A stretch of 64,000 nt of DNA from JAFKFJ01 sp963786445 (GCA_963786445.1 CAWAZU010000008.1:1-64000); one strand, 5' to 3'; positions 28,780-38,378 are shown, numbered from the stretch's first letter. Numbers and translations are program-made. The notes: a model not told the origin generated them from the letters alone.

Positions 28780-30025
28780 CCCAGGTGGCACAGGTGGCGG
28801 TGGCGAACTCGGTGTGCGCCAAGCCGATGCGGCGCAGCGCGCACAGCAGCACGTAGGCGGCGGAGGCGAACCACAGGCGCAACTGGTTGGCGCGCATCGT
28901 GGCCGCCGAGGTGCGGTCGGCGAACAGGTCGAGTTGGCACTCCTTGATGCGGTTCTCCATCTCGCCGCGGGCGCAGTAGATCGCCTCGTAGAGGTATCGC
29001 GCTTCTGCCTCGGCGGGCGCGAGCGAGGTGACGACAAAACGCGGATTGGCTTCGCCCTGCGTCCACTCGGCCTTGCCGACGACGCGGCGGGTGCGGCTCC
29101 AACTGTCCAGTGTCGCCCAGGTGAAGTCGCGGAACCGGCGCGCCGGCTTGCCGGTTGCCTCGGCCTCGGCGCGGGCGGCCATCATCTCCGCCGCGATCTC
29201 CTCGACCAGGCGGGCATTGCGCGCCAGGCCGAACAGGAAGTCGACCCTGTTGGCCTCGCACCAAGCCATCAGCGCCTCGCGGGCGAAGCCGCTGTCGGCG
29301 CGCAGCAGGATGCGGACCCGCGGCCAGCGGGCGCGGATGCGGCGGACGATACGGGCGACTTCCTCCACGGCGCCGGCGGCGGCGTCGATGTTCGACCGCC
29401 GCAGCTTCGCCGCCAGCAGGTGCCGGCCGCAGAACACGTAGAGCGGCAGGTAGCAGTAGCAGTCGTAGTAGCCGTGGAAGAACCTGCCCTCTTGATGCCC
29501 GTGCAGCGGATCGTCGGTGGCGTCGAGGTCGAGCGTGATCTGCTTCGGCGCCTTGGCGTGCGCGTCCAGGAAAAGATCGACGAACAGCGTCTCGATCGCC
29601 ACGGTGTCGGCGGCGAGCCGGGCATAGCGGGTCGGCTCGGGTCGGCTCAGTTCCAGCCGGTTCAAGGTGCTCTTGCCGGCCAGCGGCGCGCAGTCGGCAC
29701 GCCGGGCCGCGAGCTTGCCGGCGAGGGTCGCCATCACCGGGTCATGCCGCAGGTCGTCGTGGTCGATCAGGTCCTCATAGCCCAGCGCGATGCCAACCAC
29801 GCGCTGCATCACCAGCGTCTCGACGGCATGCTCGACGAGCGTCGGGTTGCGGGCGTCCGTGAAGCAGGCGGCAAGCCGCCGCGTCAGCCCGATCACCCGG
29901 TCGGCCGCGCCGAGCAGCAGCGCACCGGCATCCGAAGTCAGCCGCCCGCCGTCGAACGAGGCCATCACGGCCCGGCCTTCCACGCGTGCAAAGTCGAACA
30001 GCGTCGGGTTACACTCTGTCGGCAC
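28780..30025 (-). pseudogene. IS1380 family transposase, C-terminally truncated
   Basis: About 415 native residues: MPTECNPTLFDFARVEGR, then GALLLGAADRVIGLTRRLA, the DDE core (QITLDLDATDDPLHGHQEG, RILLRADSGFAREALM) and GEMENRIKECQLDLFADRTS with the catalytic Glu. The gene stops at TEFATATCATW, where IS3 copy 2 begins, so the final few dozen residues are replaced by IS3 sequence. Catalytic residues remain but the tail and the far terminal repeat are lost. Confidence 0.9.
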
Positions 30026-30126
30026 CGGGGATGTCCTCTGCTCAGCGACAAGGCTTTTGTTGCAGAAGAACTTTCGCCGAATTCAGAGCCCCGGTGCACC
30101 TATCCCCGTGAGAAATCCGGGCTAGG
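28780..30126 (-). mobile_element. IS1380-family element, 3'-truncated
   Basis: The right end, complemented from about 30126, reads CCTAGCCCGGATTTCTCACG and fits an IS1380-type terminus. The other end has been removed by IS3 copy 2 at 28779. No IS1380 remainder is visible on the far side of the IS3, so the insertion was accompanied or followed by a deletion. It ends only 28 bp from the tRNA-Leu gene. Confidence 0.75.
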
Positions 30127-30153
30127 GATCTGCCAAACCGGTCAGCTTCAGCT

Positions 30154-30463
30154 TGGTGCGGGCGGGGGGACTTGAACCCCCACGGGCTCACGCCCAACGG
30201 ATTTTCGTACCGCTACGGCTTTCGCCGCCCCGTCCTCACATGATCGATGCCAGGGCAGGTTCGTGGTCTGGACTATCCCTTCGCCTTAGCGCGTGGCCTT
30301 AGGCGCTGCCCGTCTAGTCTCTACACCTTCCCGTTGCCGGGCTTGGCTCGGGATTGCCATGTGACAGGTTTCCCCGAGTTTGAGCAGTTCTGCACCGCCG
30401 GTTTCCCGGCGGGCACTCAAGTTTGGATCAAGTCCGGTGCGTCTACCATTCCGCCACGCCCGC
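30154..30463 (-). tRNA. tRNA-Leu(UAA) interrupted by a group I intron
   Basis: Exon 1 is 30463-30430 (34 nt, starting GCGGGCGTGGCGGAATGGTA, ending CCGGACTT). Exon 2 is 30205-30154 (AAAATCCGTTGGGC ... CGCCCGC, A73, encoded CCA). Spliced length is 86 nt. The acceptor stem GCGGGCG/CGCCCGC pairs perfectly, the T-arm GGGGGTTCAAGTCCCCC is canonical, the long variable arm is of class II type, and the anticodon after splicing is TAA. One C-T mismatch at the 27-43 pair is a possible sequence error. Confidence 0.93.
30206..30429 (-). ncRNA. Group I intron in tRNA-Leu(UAA) anticodon loop
   Basis: 224 nt inserted after U34, ending in G. Core segments match the cyanobacterial/chloroplast tRNA-Leu intron (subgroup IC3) as I remember it: CTCAAACTCGGGGAAACCT, GGCAATCCCGAGCCAAGCC, GGAAGGTGTAGAGACTAGAC, GATAGTCCA and GGCGAAAGCCG. 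A P1 pairing of the exon end CUU with intron GAG gives the expected U-G wobble at the 5' splice site. No homing endonuclease is encoded. It should self-splice. Confidence 0.92.
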
Positions 30464-30523
30464 ATCCCGCGCTCGTCTATACCGGGCCCTCCGGCCAACG
30501 CCAAGGTGAACTCGTGCTCGTGC

Positions 30524-31450
30524 TCAACGGTCGCCGTCGAGGGCGGTGGCCAGGCTGCGGGCGATGTCCAGCGCTCGCCGCAGCAGCGTCTCGCTCGCTT
30601 CCGGCGTGCGGAAGGCGCTGTGCGCCGACAGCGTCACGTTCGGCAGGTCCGCCAGCGCATGCCCGGACGGCAGCGGCTCCTCGACGAACACGTCGAGCGC
30701 GGCGTGCCCGATCCGCCCGCTGCGCAGCGCCGCCACCAGCGCCGCCTCGTCGATCAGCGCGCCGCGCGCGGTGTTGACCAGGATCGCCCCCGGCCGCAGT
30801 CGCGCCAGCCGCTCCGCCGAGAGAACCCCGCGCGTCGCGTCGGTCAGCAGCAGGTGCAGGCTGACCACGTGGCTCTCGGCCAGCAGCGTGTCGAAATCGA
30901 CGAAGGTGACGCCGGGCGCGGACTTCGCCGAGCGGTTCCACGCCAGCACCCGCATCCCCGAGCCGGCCGCGATCCGCGCCACTTCCGCGGCGATGCCGCC
31001 GAACCCGATCAGGCCGAGCGTCTTGCCGGTCAACTGGACCCCTTCGGTGCGCGGCCAGTCGCCGGCGCGGATCGCCCGGTCCATCGCCGCCAGCCCGCGC
31101 GCCGCCGCCCACATCAGCGCGACCGCGTGCTCGGCGACCGCGGTGTCGCCATAGCCGCGGATGGTGTGGACGGTGATGCCGAGTTCCGCCAGCGCCTCGG
31201 GGTCCATGTAGCTGCGCGCGCCGGTGCCGAGGAAGATCACGTGCCGCAGGTCGCGGCAGGCGCGCATCGTTTCGGTCGGCAGCGCGGTGTGGTCGATCAG
31301 CACGACATCATGGCCGGCGAACAGGCCGGGCAGTTCGGCCGGCGCCAGATCGTGCTGCAGGTTCACCGCGACCGGCGGGTCGCCGGTGCGGCGGACGCGA
31401 TGGAACACGGCGGCGAGTTCTTCGGTGGCGTCGGCGAACAGGCCTGGCAT
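30524..31450 (-). CDS. D-2-hydroxyacid dehydrogenase (phosphoglycerate dehydrogenase-like)
   Basis: 308 residues starting MPGLFADATEELAAVFHRV. NAD-binding fold with GKTLGLIGFGGIAAEVARIA; catalytic Arg in LVNTARGALIDEAALV; Glu/His region DVFVEEPLP and LSAHSAFRTP. The C-terminal His is in a variant SAHSAF context. A cytosolic NAD-dependent 2-hydroxyacid oxidoreductase; substrate unassigned. Intact frame. Confidence 0.87.
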   Translation of the reverse strand: MPGLFADATEELAAVFHRVRRTGDPPVAVNLQHDLAPAELPGLFAGHDVVLIDHTALPTETMRACRDLRHVIFLGTGARSYMDPEALAELGITVHTIRGYGDTAVAEHAVALMWAAARGLAAMDRAIRAGDWPRTEGVQLTGKTLGLIGFGGIAAEVARIAAGSGMRVLAWNRSAKSAPGVTFVDFDTLLAESHVVSLHLLLTDATRGVLSAERLARLRPGAILVNTARGALIDEAALVAALRSGRIGHAALDVFVEEPLPSGHALADLPNVTLSAHSAFRTPEASETLLRRALDIARSLATALDGDR

Positions 31451-31551
31451 GGGCACTCCCGGGTGAGGCGGCCATACTGCGCAGTCGGATCGGGTGCGGC
31501 AAGCGCGCGGGCGTGGCGGCGCGGCGGCGCGGCGGCGTAAAGGAAGGGGCG

Positions 31552-33371
<1,820 letters not shown>

Positions 33372-33436
33372 CCCATTACTGCATCGAACGCAATCCAAGG
33401 TACCGATACACGAAGTCTGGATAGCATTTCGGCCAG

Positions 33437-34162
33437 CTACCTAAGATCAGGAACAGTCTGGGGGCAGTGACGCAGTTTGAACTCGAACGACCGCAAAACG
33501 CCTGCTCCCCGTTCGCAGGCTAGTATGTTTCTGTATAGGAACATTATGGCCGTGCGGGGGCGCCGCGCGGTCACGCCGGAACGGGCGGGATGCCGGGAAG
33601 CGGGCGGGGAGAGGACGCGGGGCCGCGCGCGCGGCGGCGGCCGGGGACGGCAGGCGGGGCGGGGCGGGGCCGCCGGCCGGATCGGCGGCGGCGGGCCCAC
33701 GGGACCGGCCTGCTTCCGGCCCGAGGACAGGCTCCGGGCCGGCGGCGGGCGGACGCCCAGCATCTGGCAGAGCGGGCGGAGCAGCCGCCCGGCCTGGGGT
33801 GCGGCGGCGAGCAGGTCGGCCATCGCCGGATCGGCGAGCAGGTGCTGCAACTGCGAGGCGGCGGCGGCGGCCTGCGGCAGCCGGCGCAGCAGCCAGGCGA
33901 CGCCGCGCGGCAGCCGCAGCGGCTGGGGCCGGGCCGGACGGGGGGAGCGCAGGCGGCGGCGCGGCGGCGGCAGCGTGCCGGCATGGACTTTTGCGGCGAG
34001 GCGGGCGAACCGCTCCGCGGTGCGGCGCAGCCGCGACCAGAGCAGCAGCATCAGCGGCACGGCGAGACCCAGGCCCACGCCGCGGGCGGCGATGGCGCGG
34101 CGCAGGCCCTCGACCAGATGGGCAAAACGGTCGGCCAGGGCGGGGGAAGCGGCGGGCGGCAT
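33437..34162 (-). CDS. Hypothetical proline/arginine-rich protein
   Basis: 241 residues starting MPPAASPALADRFAHLVEGL. One hydrophobic segment (VGLGLAVPLMLLLWSRL) near residue 35 suggests a membrane anchor, followed by a leucine/alanine-rich helical part (LLADPAMADLLAAAPQAGRL) and a low-complexity Pro/Arg tail. The last 35 residues lie in a different, less GC-rich context and may be read-through. No family recognised. Confidence 0.5.
   Translation of the reverse strand: MPPAASPALADRFAHLVEGLRRAIAARGVGLGLAVPLMLLLWSRLRRTAERFARLAAKVHAGTLPPPRRRLRSPRPARPQPLRLPRGVAWLLRRLPQAAAAASQLQHLLADPAMADLLAAAPQAGRLLRPLCQMLGVRPPPARSLSSGRKQAGPVGPPPPIRPAAPPRPACRPRPPPRARPRVLSPPASRHPARSGVTARRPRTAIMFLYRNILACERGAGVLRSFEFKLRHCPQTVPDLR
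33463..33490. repeat. Solitary element end resembling the 34441 terminal repeat
   Basis: GGCAGTGACGCAGTTTGAAC matches the left terminal repeat at 34441 (GGTAGTGTATCAGTTCGAAT) at about 15 of 21 positions. I found no inverted partner nearby. Either a related decayed element end or coincidence. Confidence 0.35.
33525..33544. repeat. 20-bp near-palindrome
   Basis: ATGTTTCTGTATAGGAACAT is symmetric at 16 of 20 positions. It lies in an AT-richer island beside the possible element end at 33463. An operator, recombination or hairpin role cannot be told apart. Confidence 0.4.
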
Positions 34163-34250
34163 GGCAGCGATACTAACACGACCCGCGGCGGGCTGGGCAA
34201 GCCGGCCGGGCCGCTTGTCGTGTCCCGGTTTGAACTGGTGTGGCAGCGAG

Positions 34251-34386
34251 GTCATGGCCGGGCTTGTCCCGGCCACCCACGCGGTGCCACCGGCACCCGC
34301 GCCGCAGGGTGCGACGCTTTCCTGCCAACCCACCGGCAATTGCGCGACGATGGCGCGGATGGCCGGGACAAGCCCGGCCACGACGA
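34251..34386. repeat. Inverted pair of dispersed palindromic repeats
   Basis: Two copies of a GC-rich unit face each other: ATGGCCGGGCTTGTCCCGGC at 34254 and, inverted, ATGGCCGGGACAAGCCCGGC at 34359. Units of this kind (translated AGLVPAI / AGTSPAMT) are common dispersed intergenic repeats in alphaproteobacteria. They could form a long hairpin at the border of the inserted defence element. Confidence 0.7.
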
Positions 34387-34440
34387 TAGAGGAGCGACTG
34401 TCTTGTTGGTCAAGTGTGATCCGAGGGCGGCCGTTCTGTT

Positions 34441-34469
34441 GGTAGTGTATCAGTTCGAATTTCGGGTTT
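34441..34469 (+). repeat. Left terminal inverted repeat of defence element
   Basis: Starts GGTAGTGTATCAGTTCGAAT and ends TTTCGGGTTT-like at 34469. It is preceded directly by the GTTCTGTT duplication. Confidence 0.85.
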
Positions 34470-34586
34470 GGGTGGAGAGCGGACTGTCTGCTTTCGGGCA
34501 GGAACCGAGGAAGCGGAAACCATTCGCCGAAACGAGCCACTTCGCTCTGACTGGCGCTAGCGAGCTGATTTGCATCAAATCGAGCC

Positions 34587-35378
34587 ATGCTGTTCGAACA
34601 GGCCCACATCGACGCTATCGCCCGTGCCTGACTGACGAGGGTCTGACCGGGTCGAGATCGGCCATTTGCTTCGGGTATGCAAAATGGAGGGGCAGGACCT
34701 GGGGCGGGTATCACGAAGTGGAAGCGACTCCAAATAGCTTTCGCTAGACGGCAGAATCTTGGCCAAAACAGTCGGGCAATCCAGGAGTTCATCCGCCAAG
34801 CAATGGCTCCTGCCATCTCTCTCTGACACCTGGCCGGATGAAGCCATCCGGGGTCCGGCCGAAATCAGGCCCTCTTGCTCGCAGGGTTCAATGCACGGAA
34901 GAGGGCAAGCTGGAAAGGGCAGAGGCGGCCACGCCTTGAGCCAAGCCGAGAGCCGGGCACGGAGCAAGCGGGCCGGCTTGGAGCGCAGGAACGTCCACCC
35001 GGAAGTGCTGCGGTTCTGTTCGGCCGAGTGGCTGGCGGACGACTATTTCCACGCGGTCCAGGAGGCTGTGAAGAGCGTGATGGATAGGCTGAGGAAGAGT
35101 ACGGGGCTGACCACGGATGGGGGCGAACTGGTGTCTTTGGTACTTGGTGGTGACACTCCCATGCTCGCCATCAACGCGCGGCAGACGAAGAGCGAGAAGG
35201 ACGAGCAAAAGGGGTTTGTGAACCTCCTGATTGGGGTGTACGGCATGTTCCGTAATGCCACCTCCCACGAGGCACGTATCCACTGGCCCATTACGTAGCA
35301 GGACGCCGAAGACATTATGTCTATGTGTCCCTACGAGACCGCCGCCTTGATGGGCCGACCATGCCGCCGAGGGTGTGA
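34587..35378 (+). CDS. TIGR02391 (Ymh-like) HEPN protein (many frameshifts, one TAG)
   Basis: Pieces in order: MLFEQAHIDAIARA; LTDEGLTG; VEIGHLLRVCKMEGQDLG; ITKWKRLQIAFARRQNL; NSRAIQEFIRQAMAPA; then one long frame from HPEVLRFCSAEWLADDYFHA to MFRNATSHEARIHW. The FRNATSH motif is the R-N-x3-H signature of HEPN RNases. A TAG at 35296-35298 sits where family members have a Glu codon, and after one more shift it ends GTG TGA at 35376-35378. Total about 264 codons fits the family. TGATG couples it to the next gene. Confidence 0.78.
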
Positions 35379-36284
35379 TGCAGCAGCGCGATTGGCACCA
35401 CGTCACGGACCTGACCCGCCGGACCATCTTCGATGCCTTGCGGGTGGGGGAAGCAATATTGGGCAGGCAAGCTAGGCGACGTCGACTTCCTCTCCCGGCT
35501 CTTTGACCTGAGACAGCCTTCCGTCGCGCGACAGCCGGCACAAAGACATGGCGCGGAATAATCTGGCTCATCGCATCATAAACCCCGAGAATTGGGACCC
35601 AATTGGGTGTTTTCTGACGATCTCAACCTGTGGCGGCGACGATGTGTTCTTAGGATCCTGTGCGAGATGGTCCACCCCGTCGTGCGGGATGAGGTGGAGG
35701 TGGACGACCTAGTGGCCACCTTCAACCGATACCTCGCACCGGACGGTTACCGGCTGGCCGTGGTGGACATCATGTCAGGACGCCGGATTTTCGGAGCGGA
35801 GCTGGCACTGGCGGGTGCTGATGGGGCGCTAGACGACGCGAGGCGGATAGCCAATGCGCTCTCTTCCGGGCATGTCACGGCTCAGATAACCCGGATGCGG
35901 GCGAACATCGTCCAAGACGCCCCGCTCGCCATCGGCAGCGCCAAGGAGTTTGTGGAATCCCTTTGCAAAGCCATCCTTGATGACCGCCAGGTGACGCGCA
36001 CCGGCAAGGAGGACTTCCCCGCCCTGGTGTCGATGACACGAGAGGCACTTGGGCTGAAGGTCAACCCGAAGAGCGACGTCACCCTGAAGTCGATGCTGGG
36101 AGCGTTGGGCACCATAACCAATTCCATCGCGGAACTACGTGGCCAAGTGGGAACGGGCCACGGCGGAACCCCCGAAACGGAGGCACCGCCAGCTGGAGTT
36201 GCCCGATTGACGGTAAATGCTGCCTTGGCTGTCGGGGTGTGCCAGTGGGAGACGCACGAGGCGTCAGCCGGTCGGACGCCGTAA
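35378..36284 (+). CDS. AbiJ-like abortive infection protein (N-terminal frameshifts)
   Basis: Starts MQQRDWHHVTDLTRRTIFDA, the N-terminal signature of AbiJ-type proteins. Continues, with shifts near 35460, 35510 and 35600, through GKLGDVDFLSRLFDL and LPSRDSRHKDMA to one open frame: NWVFSDDLNLWRRRCVLRIL, PLAIGSAKEFVESLCKAIL and SIAELRGQVGTGHGG. The last is the abortive-infection C-terminal domain with an R-x6-H HEPN motif. About 300 residues. Predicted RNase acting against phage; inferred from family only. Confidence 0.8.
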
Positions 36285-36393
36285 GCCAAAGTTCCACGCC
36301 TTAACCGATGGGATTCCGGTCGGGTAGTGAAACCTCACCTGTCGCAGATCTTGGCTGATTGCACGTTGCTTTCCGACGGATAGAGTCGGCCTT

Positions 36394-36998
36394 ATGCACA
36401 GCGATGATACCCTTACTGTCATTGACCAGCTGCGTGAGGACTACCTAGAACTCCTGGACATGAGCAAAGCCGAGCAGCTGTACAAATCGCTTCGAAAGAA
36501 TAACATTCGCAACATAACCGCACGAGTTTGTGCAAAATCACGGACTTCATTTCAATCTGGTTTAACGCAAACTTGGGTTTGGCTCCGACTATAACTGTGA
36601 TTTTTTTTCTATGTCGAAAAGCTCGGACGACTAATCTGGTTTTTCGAGATCGAAAATAAGTCCGTTTGTTAGGAGGCGATCGAGCAACTTCGATCCGTAT
36701 TTAACACTGCGCTTCGGCAGATCGGACGATGGCGAGCGTGGCTGTCGAAGCCAGCCATTGTTGGTGCCTTTCTTGAGATGATCAGCCCATCCGCCTACCG
36801 CACATTATGCGGCGTAACCCCAGCTACCCCAAGTTGGTACTCGTCCACGGCAGACGCGACGAGGAAGCTGGTAACGACGAACGGCGCGGCATGATCCGTG
36901 CCCAAGAGCGCGACGATTTCAAGATTATCAGCTTCTGACTGCCTGGCGGAGATCTCCATAACAAGCTCGAGTGCTACATGGGGTGCGTCACAACGTAA
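36394..36998 (+). CDS. Shedu/DUF4263-like nuclease (several frameshifts)
   Basis: Starts MHSDDTLTVIDQLREDYLEL. Pieces then lie in different frames: HEFVQNHGLHFNL; LGFGSDYNCDFF; YVEKLGRLIWFFEIEN; VFNTALRQIGRWRAWLSKP; PSYPKLVLVHGRRDEEAGN; MIRAQERDDFKIISF; GDLHNKLECYMG. The order (Asp-containing SDYxxDF, then FFEIEN, then the ALRQIxxWRxWLS helix and the LVLVHGRR strand) follows the PD-(D/E)xK-like core of DUF4263/Shedu. At least four breaks. A full-length protein of about 200 residues would be short for Shedu. Confidence 0.6.
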
Positions 36999-37334
36999 CC
37001 ATTCAGATCCGGGGTGATCGGATAGTGGCGACTAGCCTTATAGCCTGGATACCGCCGGCCTCAGCTCATTATGAATAATTCCGACTCTAAGCCGCATCGC
37101 CGGCGCAGCCGGGTGGATCGGTTATTCAGGTCGTTCCGACGCGTCCGAAAGGAGGTGGGCGCTTTGAGCTGTGTGGCGGAATCGATTTTGAGCGTCGAAG
37201 GGCACAAAAGCCAGACCGGTACAGACGCAGCAAGTGGGGAGCGCTAACAACAGTCTAACCTACGGTAGAACAAATGGCACTGAACGTCCGCTTTCGGGAA
37301 ACGCTAAGCGGCCGTCATCGGCCGAGATGGGTCG
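36999..37334. other. Right part of the defence element; one uncertain 58-codon ORF
   Basis: 336 bp between the Shedu-like gene and the right terminal repeat. The only ORF is 37071-37247 (+), MNNSDSKPHRRRSRVDRLFR onward, 58 residues, basic, with no recognisable ribosome-binding site or family. It may be chance. Confidence 0.35.
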
Positions 37335-37363
37335 AAACCCGAAATTCAAATTGAGACGCTACC
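37335..37363 (-). repeat. Right terminal inverted repeat of defence element
   Basis: AAACCCGAAATTCAAATTGA onward, ending CTACC at 37363. It is followed directly by the second GTTCTGTT. Confidence 0.85.
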
Positions 37364-37403
37364 GTTCTGTTGGACTTGTTGACAACACCGGCAGGCGGCT
37401 GCC

Positions 37404-37448
37404 ATGAAGCCCAGCGTGAAGGCGGAACTGCTGCTTCGGGCGGAATGA
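37404..37448 (+). pseudogene. Possible toxin (TumE-like) start remnant
   Basis: Fourteen codons, MKPSVKAELLLRAE, then a stop overlapping the next start (ATGA). The wording resembles the first residues of TumE-type toxins that normally precede this antitoxin family, so the toxin body may have been deleted. Weak evidence: the peptide is too short for a firm call. Confidence 0.25.
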
Positions 37449-37789
37449 ACACGGTCACGCTCTGCATTGCCTCGCGCGAGGACATGACGCAGCGTGCGTT
37501 GGCGGCGTTCCGCGGCGCGGCCCAGGGCGCCTTCATCTCCTTCGCCTCGACCGACCTGCTCTGGCAGACGTTGACGCGCCGGCGCTGGGACATCCTGAAG
37601 GCGATGACCGGCCAGGGCGCTCTTGCCATCCGCGACGTCGCGCGCCGCGTCGGCCGCGACGTCAAAGCGGTGCATGGCGACGTGCATGCCCTGTTGAACG
37701 CCGGCGTTCTCGACCGTGCCGAGGATGGCCGCATCGTCTTTCCCTACGATGCCGTCCACGTCGATTTCACGCTCCACAAGGCGGCCTGA
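37445..37789 (+). CDS. Winged-helix DNA-binding protein (HVO_A0114/TumA-like antitoxin)
   Basis: 114 residues starting MNTVTLCIASREDMTQRALA. A MarR-like winged helix (DILKAMTGQGALAIRDVARR, VHGDVHALLNAGVLDR) is the hallmark of the HVO_A0114 family, usually the antitoxin of a TumE/TumA pair. Here the toxin gene is missing or reduced to a 14-codon stub. Intact. Confidence 0.75.
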   Translation: MNTVTLCIASREDMTQRALAAFRGAAQGAFISFASTDLLWQTLTRRRWDILKAMTGQGALAIRDVARRVGRDVKAVHGDVHALLNAGVLDRAEDGRIVFPYDAVHVDFTLHKAA

Positions 37790-37792
37790 CGC

Positions 37793-38272
37793 TCAGTCGA
37801 TCCACAGCCCCCGCGTGCGGTGCCAGTCGGCGATCGACTGCTCGGGGTATTCGTCGAAGCACGCGTCGTCGGGGCCGACCGCCGGCTCGACCCAGGACGG
37901 TTTCGACCCCAGCATCAGATGCACGCGCGACGGCGGGCGGGGCAGTTCGGTGTCGATGGCGGAGGCGAAGGGATGCACCAGCTCCGGCCACTGGTCGTCG
38001 AACAGCCACAGGGCGGTCGCGCAGCGCGGGCAGAAATGCCGCTCGGCGTTGCTGCGCTCGCCGTCGATCTCGGCGTGGAACACCGCGGTCTTGATCCGGC
38101 CCTTGACCGCAAGCGTCGCGGCATCGGCGCCGAGGTTGATCGCATAGCCGCCGCCGCCCGCGGTCTTGCGGCAGATCGAGCAGTAGCAGAGCTGATACGG
38201 ATACGGCGTATGGCTCGCCACCGCGAAGCGGATCGCCCCGCAGCGGCAACTGCCGTTCAGTTGCATCGGCAT
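37793..38272 (-). CDS. GFA family (glutathione-dependent formaldehyde-activating-like) protein
   Basis: 159 residues. Zinc-binding cysteines in SCRCGAIRF, CYCSICRKTAGGGG and HFCPRCATALW match the GFA/CENP-V fold. The name reflects the family. Actual formaldehyde-glutathione activity is not demonstrated for most members. It faces the winged-helix gene tail to tail. Confidence 0.87.
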   Translation of the reverse strand: MPMQLNGSCRCGAIRFAVASHTPYPYQLCYCSICRKTAGGGGYAINLGADAATLAVKGRIKTAVFHAEIDGERSNAERHFCPRCATALWLFDDQWPELVHPFASAIDTELPRPPSRVHLMLGSKPSWVEPAVGPDDACFDEYPEQSIADWHRTRGLWID

Positions 38273-38378
38273 CGTCCGGCCTTCCCTCCCGCGACGGGCA
38301 TCGTCGCACGCGGTGCGGCGAACGCGCAGGCGGCGGCAGGCGTTGCCCCTGCCGCCGCCCGCACATCCCAGCCGCGCT

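Larger units (their letters stand above)
34441..37363. mobile_element. 2.9-kb TIR/TSD-bounded element carrying three defence-type genes
   Basis: The ends are a 29-bp imperfect inverted repeat (GGTAGTGTATCAGTTCGAAT at left, GGTAGCGTCTCAATTTGAAT complemented at right; 25 of 29 match). Immediately outside is a perfect 8-bp direct repeat, GTTCTGTT, at 34433-34440 and 37364-37371, the signature of a single transposition event. Inside are a TIGR02391 gene, an AbiJ-like gene and a Shedu-like gene. No transposase is visible. The 8-bp duplication and GG-start fit IS1595-type transposition, but that assignment is inference. Confidence 0.85.

Noticed and set aside
33525..33544. Yeast-FRT-like recombination site
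   Set aside because: Shares only the GTATAGGAAC stretch with FRT. The arms and spacing do not match, so only a near-palindrome is claimed.
34441..37363. CRISPR array or retron in the AT-richer region
   Set aside because: No regularly spaced repeats, no reverse transcriptase motif and no msr/msd-like inverted repeat were seen.
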